Of a DNA stretch of 64,000 nt, positions 56,337 through 64,000 are shown in pieces. How positions within the stretch are numbered: the first letter of the stretch is position 1; each line of letters opens with the position of its first letter. Source of the stretch: Macrothele yani. Taxonomy: Eukaryota; Arthropoda; Arachnida; Araneae; Macrothelidae. Below the pieces are notes generated by a model that made no database searches, was not told where the DNA came from, and saw nothing but the letters and a program-made list of their open reading frames with translations. Location of the stretch: positions 22,507,001 to 22,571,000 of the forward strand of contig CM077011.1 in the NCBI GenBank assembly GCA_039090855.1. Direction: 5' to 3'. A program made the translations under genes and the position numbers.

Positions 56337-57540
56337 CACTGAGTGGCCACTTTATTATGACCACCTGACAGTTTAAGCAAATGAGCTATGGCTGCCGGCT
56401 GTTGCCGCCAGAGGGCGAGGCTAGTATAAAAACGGAAATCTTCGTGCTTGCGACAGTAGTAGAAGTGATTTTGGGGTGACGAGATGGGTAAACAAATGCG
56501 ATTTGACGGACTTTCAACGTGGGATGATTGTAGGAGCTCGGAGCCATGGAGCGAGTATCACCGAAACCGCCAAATTCGTGAAATGTTCCAGAGTAGCTAT
56601 TGTTAAATTGTTTAAAAACTGGACTGTCGGCCAAAAAAACTGGGTCTCTACGTGCAACGTGTGGTCGTCATCGACTAGTGGCTGCTCGGTCGGAACGGAG
56701 AGTATCCGGACTGGTAACAGACAACAGAAAGACAACAGTGCAGCTAATTACAGACCATCTTAATCAAGGACCCCCTCAAATGATCTTTGCACGCACGTTC
56801 GCCGTACACTGCATCGAATGGGATATGGCAGCCGAAGGCCTGTTCGAACACCTTCGCTGTCTGCAGTTAACAAGAGAAAACGTCTCCAGTTTGAACAGGA
56901 GCACAAGGATTGGACAGTCGATAATTGGAAACGAATTATGTGGTCCGATAAATCGCGTTTTCAGTTGCACCATGCCGATGGCCGAGTGAGAATTTGGCGG
57001 AAACAGCACGAAAGCATGGATTACAAATGCATTGCTACAACCCTTCAAGCTGGTGTAGGGAACGTTATGGTTTGGGGAATGTTTTCCTGGCATGCTTCGG
57101 GCACTTTAATTCGTGTTGATCGACGTCTGACTGCCACATCATATCTAAATATCGTTGCGGACCAAGAGCATCCTGTCATGCGGATGGTTTATCCCAATGG
57201 CGATGGCTACTTTCAACAGGATAATGCGTCCTGCCATAGAGTTCGTATTGTACAGGATTGGTTTCAGGAACATGCCGGGGAGTTTACTTTGCTTAGGTGG
57301 CCCCCACAATCTCCAGATCGGAACCCCATTGATAATTTGTGGGAAAAAGTTGAACGAACCATCACCCTGCAATCTCACTCTCCTGGAAAGTGCTGTTCAT
57401 CAAGCATGGTCTCATATTCCACAAACCACTTATCAACATCTCGTGGTGTCCATGCCACGAAGAATCGACGCAGTATTAAAGACAAAAGGTGGCCCAACGA
57501 AGTACTGAGGGGGTGGTCATAATAAAGTGGCCACCCGGTG
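56337..57540 (+). mobile_element. Tc1-like element, 1204 bp
   Basis: The ends are CACTGAGTGGCCACTTTATT and the complement of CACCGGGTGGCCACTTTATT, both continuing ATGACCACC. TA precedes the left end (56335-56336); the right flank is TT, so one side of the duplication has changed. Confidence 0.9.
56484..57508 (+). pseudogene. Tc1 transposase with three frame changes
   Basis: The start at 56484 (MGKQ) shifts at once to CDLTDFQRGMIVGARSHGAS. The middle is RHRLVAARSERRVSGLVTDN. The catalytic frame starts at 56818: WKRIMWSDKSRFQLHHADGR, NVMVWGMFSWHASGTLIRVD, GYFQQDNASCHRVRIVQDWF and SPDRNPIDNLWEKVER. The third residue is Asp where the Tc1 family has Glu. The natural end VSMPRRIDAVLKTKGGPTKY plus TGA lies in another frame and ends at 57508. 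Confidence 0.9.
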
Positions 57541-57549
57541 TTTTATCAG

Positions 57550-58193
57550 GCTTTCTCTCTTTCTCTCTGTCTATCTCTATATCTACATCTGTCTCTCTAA
57601 CTCTCTATCTCTCTATATCTCTCTCTACCGCTCTATCTCTCTATATCTCTCTCTACCTCTCTATCTCTATATTTCTCTTTGTCTATCTCTATATCTCAAT
57701 CTGTCTCTCTACCTCTCTATCTCTCTCTCTACCTCTCAACCTCTCTATATCTCTCTCTACCTCTCTATCTCGATACTTCTCTGTCTATCTCTATATCTCT
57801 CTCTACCTCTCTATCTCTATATTTATCTCTGTCTATCTCTATATCTCTCTCTACCTCTCAACCTCTCTATTCTCTCTCTACCTCTCTGTCTATCTCTATA
57901 TCTCTCTCTACCTCTCAACCTCTCTATATCTCTCTCTACCTCTCTGTCTATCTCTATATTTATCTCTGTCTATCTCTATGTCTCTATCTGTCTCTCTACC
58001 TCTCAACCTCTCTATATCTCTCTCTACCTCTCAACCTCTCTATATCTCTCTCTACCTCTCTATCTATATATTTCTCTCTGTCTATCTCCATATCTCTATC
58101 TCTACCTCTCTATTTCTATATTTCTCTCTGTCTATCTCTATATCTCTCTCTCTACCTCTCTTTCTTTGTCTCTCTCTATCTCTCTCTCTCTAA
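57550..58193 (+). repeat. 650-bp pyrimidine microsatellite, (TCTCTATC)n-like
   Basis: Almost pure CTCTCTATATCTCTCTACCT-type sequence with longer units (CTCAACCTCTCTATATCTC) repeated several times. It opens all three plus frames into long Ser/Leu/Ile-rich translations, which are artefacts. It starts right after the Tc1 end and runs into the GC-rich end of the surrounding element. Confidence 0.95.
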
Positions 58194-58284
58194 GATCCCG
58201 AGCCCCCCCCTGGGCCCGATTCGGGCCCGTGCTCTGCTTCGGACTTTCTGGCTTGGGCTCTCTCACGTCGAAAAGACCAGAACT

Positions 58285-58588
58285 TATGGAGCCAGATTTC
58301 GCATAGCATGCAGACCTGTCACAGTATCAGGGTCTTGGGCTATGGGCTGCGGCTACACCCAGACTTTTCACCAGACATTGCTGCAAGCAATTAGCACCTT
58401 TTCCGGTCGTTGCAGCATTTTCCGGGCAGATAGCGGTTCACCAGCCAGGACGATGTCGAACGAGAACTTACTTCTTTGCGTCCAAACCGCTACAATTCTA
58501 CACGGACGATATCCAAGAGCTGCCTAGACGATGGGAGCTGGTCGCGGCAAACGATGCCGACTACATTTTGGACTAATTTTTACTTGCA
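58285..58588 (+). pseudogene. mariner transposase, C-terminal part (split gene, part 2)
   Basis: Near 58353 the frame reads HPDFSPDIAASN, a stop, HLFRSLQHFP; the third catalytic Asp of the mariner triad is Asn here. After frame changes FTSQDDVEREL, FFASKPLQFYTDDIQELPRR and WELVAANDADYILD lead to TAG/TAA at about 58576. It continues the sequence that breaks off at 55666. Confidence 0.82.
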
Positions 58589-58589
58589 T

Positions 58590-59458
58590 TTACGGCAATT
58601 AGCACTTTTCTGTTGCCTTGCATTTGTAGACATTCTTTTCAACTTAATGAAGTCTTAACAGAAATATGCGGTAACCTCTTGATAGAAACCTCAAACAAGC
58701 TCAATAAGGTTTATTTCAGATATTAGCTGCTGTTCTCCTTTTTATTGCACCTATCAATATTTCATGTCTCACAGCAATTTTGTGTAATATGGTTAGTCTT
58801 TGTACCAAAATAAAATTAAGTAAAATTGGATGCAATCTCGAAAGCTTAGGAAGCATTTCCCAACATAAGTGAAGAGAATTAACTTTGACAAGCAATTTAA
58901 TGCGATGTTCAAATTTTAATTCCCAATATTGGCCTTTTGAGTCTGTAGTTTAAAAATTTATATCAACTTTTACTCAGGCAAACCAGTTTACTATATATTT
59001 AAACAAGTCGTTACGCATGTTTGACCTTTATAATCAAAATTCCCAGATGTATTCACCAGTCTTCATATAATCTTCAGGTTAAATCAACATCAGAAAGGGT
59101 TTTAATTCTGGGGAATTTATGAAATTATAATCGGACTGAACTACGAATACCAACAAGAGAAAAGCTTGTAGTTTCCAACCCCCTTTGAAATTCTCTGTTC
59201 TGAAGTTCGGAGATCCTAAGGGATCTTCAACAAACTTTCGAATGGGCTGTTCTAAAAGCCTAGGAATTCGCATCTGGGAACTAGGGAATAATCTTTCGTG
59301 GTTCTAAAGGTTGCAAAGACTTATCGGCTAGGAAATAAACTTTGTGGCAATATTTATTTCACGGCAATCCCTCTCACATGAAGTAAGTCAGTTTAAGTAG
59401 TGCACATTGTTAAACACTTTCATGCTAGCCGGTATTTTATAAATCATGGCTCTGCTAT
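58590..59458. other. no recognised feature
   Basis: AT-rich spacer without a supported frame or repeat. Confidence 0.45.
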
Positions 59459-60049
59459 ATACACTGAGATGCCAGTTTATTAGGAACACGTGCTCTCTTC
59501 ACAAATGTATGGCTCAAACAGGAAAGGCGGTGGGTGATTGCGATGTACTCTATACACCAGGTACACCGTCTCGTTAGCGCCAATTAGTGCTGAAGTAATG
59601 GTCGGAATGACCACAACGAGTGAACTCATGTACTCTGAACGTGGGATTATACTTGGAGAAAGGCATGTAATTTTGGTCATCTTCCAATTCTCGTTTTCTT
59701 GGACTTTTCACGCAGAGCCAGTGCTTCTCGTGTATCTCGCCAGACACAAAAGAACGTCCAAGAAATAGGAATACTGTGAACGTAAACAATTCGTGGGTCA
59801 GAGGAATCCAAGGAGACTGCCAACACGTTCGTGGGCTCTTGCCTTGTACAACATTTCCAGCAAAGTCCGATACGTTTTGCGGTCCGGAACTACTCTCAAC
59901 ACACCAATGTTAAATTCAGAAGAGATTTGTCTCGTTTGGGCCAGTCTGTTTGCTCCCACGATTTTCTTTCGTCCCTTTTGACTCTTCAGATTCAGTAGCT
60001 GTTTCTGTCCATAGCATTCAGCGAATGCTTGAAGGAATGTACTAATTAT
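59459..60049. mobile_element. Tc1-like terminal repeat and unclear remnant
   Basis: TACACTGAGATGCCAGTTTA followed by TTAGGAACACG resembles the end of a Tc1 subfamily. Downstream, no transposase motif could be followed with confidence. The minus-strand frame of 100 codons at 59798-60100 is unrecognised. Confidence 0.45.
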
Positions 60050-60051
60050 TA

Positions 60052-60638
60052 CACTGGCGGAAAGGGAAAAAACACCAAGAAGGAATTGGCGGACAATCAT
60101 GAAATTTACATATGTTAATGGGGTTGAGCTTACGTAGGTGTGATGTTAATTTCGAGACCAACCGGTGAGCGCTTACGCCACAGCACGGCATAATATGCAA
60201 ATTATCCTCGGTGGTATTTAAGGAGTACGACGATGTGAATGTAATCAGTCGTCGGCGTACGGACACGTGCGAAGACCCTGAAGAAGCAGCAATGTCTGGA
60301 CATGGAAGACGTGTACGATTATAGCAGTTATCGGACTTTGAGCGAGGTCGTCTAGTCGGACTCCGCGAGGCAGGGTGGTCGTATCGTCGTATTGCGGAGC
60401 GAATTGGACGGGAAGTATATCGGTGGTGGTACGATGGTGGCGTAGATGATCCGAGGAACATTCCCACACGAGAAGACTTGGAACCGGGAGTCACAGACGG
60501 ACTGATGAGAGAACCGATCGACGCATACGAAGAGCGGCGTTGTCAAGTAGAACATCCACTGCGACGCAAATCCGAGCTGCCATTGAACCTGAGGTGACTG
60601 TGCGAACAATCCGCAACCGTCTAGTGGATGCAGAATCC
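60052..60638 (+). pseudogene. Tc1-like element 5' part: terminal repeat and transposase N-terminus
   Basis: TA then CACTGGCGGAAAGGGAAAAA and CACCAAGAAGGAATTGG is the 5' terminal repeat. The start at 60292 reads MSGHGRRVRL, a stop, QLSDFERGRLVGLREAGWSY, then RRIAERIGREVYRWWYDGG. After a frame change VRTIRNRLVDAEST. The Tc1 sequence ends near 60638. Confidence 0.78.
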
Positions 60639-60870
60639 ACCCGGCGCATTCTCCAGACTTCTCCCCGTCGTATTATCACCTCTTTCGCACCGTGCAACAT
60701 CACCTGAGTGATACGCAATTCACTTCTATTGAGGAGGTCCACACAAGTATTGATGACGTCATCAACTCGAAACAGCCGTCTTTTTTCGCAGTGGCATTCG
60801 TCAGCTCCCTGACAGATAGCTTAAATGTATCCAACACGACGGGGATTATTTCCCTGATTAGGTACGTATT
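60639..60870 (+). pseudogene. mariner transposase C-terminus, abutting the Tc1 fragment
   Basis: PAHSPDFSPSYYHLFRTVQH, then HLSDTQFTSIEEVHTSIDDV and INSKQPSFFAV. In mariner enzymes this is the block with the third catalytic Asp (SPSD normally; here SPSY) and the C-terminus. The frame is one base off the Tc1 frame, so no fusion protein results. Confidence 0.75.
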
Positions 60871-60895
60871 GGATTTGCTATAATTTGCTGTCAAC

Positions 60896-62270
60896 GTGTC
60901 GTATGTGTGACCGAGAATTAAGTTACACGCCTAATATATACTAACGGATTTGAAACACGCTATAAGCGTTTTGATTTTTGCATAATGTAGTGTTCTGGTA
61001 ACCGATGTATTTACGAATGTTTGTTTCTAGATACATTAGAATGATAAACTGTAAAAACAAATTAAATTTAAGATTCGATTTAGGTTATAATTTCTAGTGG
61101 ATCATTTTTTAGGATTGTAAAACCTGTCTTTACTGATTTATAGAATTCTTAAAATTTTGCAGTGGGAATAAATATTATTAGCAAACAATTCTCTTCTCTT
61201 CTGTTGTACGAACCTGTAACTCGAGTTGTTTTTTAAGCATTTTTTTCTCAAAAAGCAAATATATTTTTAAATAATTTGTTAATAATAAAGGTACCTGCAC
61301 TTTGTAAAATATGAAACTCCACAATCATGCAAAAAAACTGCTTTGGTTAAAAGAAATAGAAAAGTGGCTTTGTAGATTTCTTTGATTTGAAATACAACTA
61401 GCACTGTATTGAAAGAGAGAAATATCCAGTTTAGATTCTGACTCTAAAGAACTAAAAATAAATTCCCAAACCACAAGAATAACTCTTCGAGAATAGCTCG
61501 TTCAGGAAACTAAAGGATCAAAGTAATTATTTGCTTTAGAAAATCAAAAGCAAAATGATGATTCATAAAAACAAATATGAACAGAAAAATATACAACTCT
61601 CTTATCATGATTGTATATTTTTATTCATTTATAAAGAAATTAGTAAAAGAAATGCTCTTCAAATTTCGCTTGGATTAAAAAGATTTACGTGATTACAAAC
61701 AGAATAATTTTTTCGTCCAACACTGCAGACTGTATATCTCCGCATGCACTGAATACCTTGAAAAATGTTTTTCTTTAAGGTGATACCAATAACGGGGATC
61801 ATGATTCATGTACTTTCTCCTACATGGTTTAAAAATAGTTTTGTGTTGCGCCAGATTTCTTCACCTTTAGATGTCTAGTTAGATTTTTTCCCTTTTGGTT
61901 AGCTGGAAACAGGAGCAGACGTTCTGCACATTCTTCCATTGGCGATGAAAAGTTGCATGATGGGAAGCGTAGAGTCATACTTCGTCTAAATAACACAAGC
62001 TTATTTTTGGATTTTAAGCAATTTTTTTTCGCTTCTAAATACACAGTTTTAATAATAATAATAATAGATTTTCATTCTTACTGTTACATTTATGAATTAT
62101 GAATGTACATCATTATTCTGCATTTCCGAGAACAGCAAGGGAGAATCAAGGAAAAGGCCTCAGAGAGTCCTGAAAATATCCCTGATTTCCCGAATATGTA
62201 GACAAGCAAGCACAAGTTCATCAAACACAGCAGTAATATTAAGAGTTATATTCTAAATACTTTTTTATTA
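60896..62270. other. no recognised feature
   Basis: About 1.4 kb of very AT-rich sequence; no supported frame, repeat or RNA. Confidence 0.5.
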
Positions 62271-62274
62271 TTGT

Positions 62275-62958
62275 GTTTTTTAATTCAATTCAATGTAGAT
62301 TTTGTTTAATTCTTTGGAACATTAATTTACGTATTTTAAAAACAAATAATTGTTTAACAGATAAAATTCCATAATGGTTGGGTGATAAGTGAGAGGTTGG
62401 AAGTTGATATGCGAAGCAGAATTTGTTTTTAAGTCTAGTAATCTTATGTATATATTCTGTAATATTTGTAGTTTATTGATATTTATTTCAGTGGTTTGTT
62501 CCCATGAGGAAAAGCAGTAATTAATATGTGATCGCATAAGTGTGTGGTATAAAGGTTTAAGTGTTTTAGTAGTTAGATTTGATATAATTTTGCTAACAGT
62601 TCCAATATTTTTAGAGATTTGATTTGCAGTAGAATCTATATAGTTATTCCATCTTAAGTCGAAATTTAAATAATTCCCAGATACTCAAAGCTTTGTACTA
62701 TATAAATAGGTGTATTATTAAAAAGAATATATCGAACTTGTGTTTGTGATATTTTCTGTCTAGCAACGACAGAGAGTTTGGTTTTAGTAACATTAGTTAT
62801 AAGTTCATTGCGTGATAACCATTCTGAGTAAAATTGTGATTGAATATTTGCTTGTATAACTATTTCATTGAGATTTTTTCCACTGAATAATATTGAAGTA
62901 TCATCTCCATAAAAAAGAAAGCGACCGTATCGACATGTAATATCTGAAACCAATAATT
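62275..62958 (-). pseudogene. non-LTR retrotransposon reverse transcriptase, C-terminal part
   Basis: The minus strand reads RFLFYGDDTSILFSGKNLNE (catalytic Asp-Asp kept), QSQFYSEWLSRNELITNVTK, TPIYIVQSFEYLGII. After frame changes: NQISKNIGTVSKIISNLTTK, LYHTLMRSHINYCFSSWEQ and INKLQILQNIYIRLL. This is the end of a jockey/CR1/Rex-like LINE reverse transcriptase; the clade cannot be fixed by eye. Upstream domains are missing. Confidence 0.82.
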
Positions 62959-62997
62959 TTTATGAAATTATTTTTAACAATTTAACCATCCGATATA

Positions 62998-64000
62998 CAC
63001 TGAAGAGCAATTGAATTAGAGATACCTCTCTAGTAATGTGTACCACCACCTTTCGCCCTGATGACGGCGGCGATTCGTCTCGGTATGGACTCGACAAGAC
63101 ACCGGAAGCGTTGGGAAGCCATACGGATCCACGACCCCTGAACAAGCTCACGCAGTTCACGAAGATTTGATGGAGGGGGTCAGAGCCTCGAACAACTCTC
63201 TCGATGGCATCCCAGATATGTTCGATGGGATTGAGGTCAGGTGACCTAGTTAGCCAAGCAAGCGAGGTCACGTCGGTGGAGAGTACCTCCAACCATTCGG
63301 ATACAATTATGGAGCGATGGCGCGGTGCATTGTCTTGTTACAAGATGAGGTCCCCAGTGGGATGTTGAAGATGCAGAAACGAGAGCAAATCGTCGTCCAG
63401 GATATCCCGGTAACGTTGAACTGTGAGGGATGATGTCACACGTACCAGGAGTCCCATTTCAGTCCACGTAAACGGTCCCCAGACGAGAATGCAACTCCCA
63501 CCAGCTTGAAGAGTACCCTGCTGGCAAGAAGGATCCACCGCTTCATGTGGTTTGAGCCGCACTCGTATCCTACCATCCACATGTACCAATGTGAATCTCG
63601 ACTCATCAGTCCCGGCAACATTTTTCCACATGTCTAGCATCCAGTGGCGATGTTTCCGCGCCCATGCTATTCTTTGCACCCTGTGATGTGCGGGCAGCAG
63701 CGGTACCCTCGTGGGATGATAGCTTCTGTACCCCATAGCGAGGAGATGGTTCTGGATGGTGCGGCTGTTTGCACGTTTTTGTGCACCAGCGTTAAACTGC
63801 CGAGTGATATATTGCACTGTGGCCCGTCTATCCGCTGCTACAATGCGAGCTAGCCGACGATGACCCCGCTCATCCACACGCTGTTGTCCACGGCAGTTGG
63901 CCCTTGCAGGGATGGTTTTACCGGATTTGATGTACTCACGATGCACCCGTGACACAGTGGCTCGTGTAAATCCCAGTATGTGCACTTATTCCAAGATGCA
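62998..64000 (-). mobile_element. Tc1-like element, cut by the window edge
   Basis: The left end is CACTGAAGAGCAATTGAATT followed by AGAGATACC, with TA at 62996-62997. The right end lies outside the window. Confidence 0.85.
63030..64000 (-). pseudogene. Tc1 transposase, partial at the window edge
   Basis: The long frame reads GFTRATVSRVHREYIKSGKT, then RRLARIVAADRRATVQYITR, WKNVAGTDESRFTLVHVDGR (first Asp) and TLQAGGSCILVWGPFTWTEM. A TAA falls just before QDNAPRHRSIIVSEW (second Asp). SPDLNPIEHIWDAIERVV keeps the third-position Glu. A frame change near 63180 breaks the C-terminus. In the correct frame it ends IAAVIRAKGGGTHY with TAG at 63030. The N-terminus is beyond 64000. Confidence 0.88.

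Larger units (their letters stand above)
55667..58284. mobile_element. insertion splitting the mariner gene: GC-rich-ended element
   Basis: The left end reads TTTCGGATCCCGAGCCCGTG and CAGCCCGGGCCCGTGCGAGC. The right end reads AAGATCCCGAGCCCCCCCTG and GGGCCCGATTCGGGCCCGTG. The GATCCCGAGCCC word at both ends and the interrupted mariner frame support one insertion event that later received a Tc1 and a microsatellite. I could not define a target duplication. The non-Tc1 interior (55800-56336) has no recognisable gene. Confidence 0.62.

Noticed and set aside
57489..58527. Three overlapping plus-strand open frames of 234, 259 and 282 codons rich in Ser, Leu and Ile
   Set aside because: They are translations of the TC-rich microsatellite; all three frames are open for the same reason and none has a domain or complexity.

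Overview
This is a stretch of animal genome with no recognisable host gene. It is packed with decayed mobile DNA: at least a dozen Tc1/mariner-type copies from many subfamilies, several mariner remnants, a piggyBac remnant, a pogo/Tigger-like shell, two truncated non-LTR retrotransposons, several tRNA-derived SINE families and several tandem repeats. The AT-rich background, TA target duplications, Tc1 and mariner relics with D,D,E/D catalytic motifs, and tRNA-headed SINEs suggest an arthropod, perhaps an arachnid. The species cannot be fixed from sequence alone. No bacterial operon, CRISPR array, rRNA gene or clear functional tRNA gene is present.

Layout. 0-3 kb: an 84-bp tandem repeat, then a Tc1 N-terminal relic broken by a 327-bp hairpin-rich MITE. 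2.9-4.6 kb: a repeat with a GC-rich head (second copy inverted at 42-43 kb) and a Tc1 relic. 5.4-11.6 kb: three Tc1 elements. The middle one holds a 495-bp miniature LTR retrotransposon (TRIM) whose LTRs carry a tRNA-like unit with full A and B boxes, beside a 323-bp tandem duplication. 11.6-12.8 kb: a remnant of an unfamiliar protein family. 14.7-18.5 kb: SINEs, a 1.3-kb mariner interrupted by a SINE with perfect target duplication, and a diverged ~145-bp satellite. 18.7-21.2 kb: a pogo-like shell holding a SINE and a Tc1, which itself holds another SINE. 22.9-27.7 kb: two inverted 1.6-kb copies of an unclassified DNA transposon. 29.6-41.6 kb: five Tc1 copies and further relics, an inverted SINE pair joined by Tc1-derived filler, and a Tc1 copy in which one internal segment became an eight-unit minisatellite. 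44.6-49.6 kb: piggyBac, DUF4817-type and RTE remnants. 52.1-52.8 kb: a second tRNA-bearing TRIM with a SINE in its 3' LTR. 55.0-58.6 kb: a mariner gene split by a GC-rich element that contains a Tc1 and a 650-bp pyrimidine microsatellite. 59.4-64 kb: a Tc1/mariner chimera, a LINE reverse-transcriptase remnant and a Tc1 running off the window.

Nothing here forms a pathway. The information lies in insertion order, target-site duplications and rearrangement scars. The most notable objects are the tRNA-bearing TRIMs, for which both LTRs, a primer-binding site, a polypurine tract, target duplications and (once) the empty site can be read directly.
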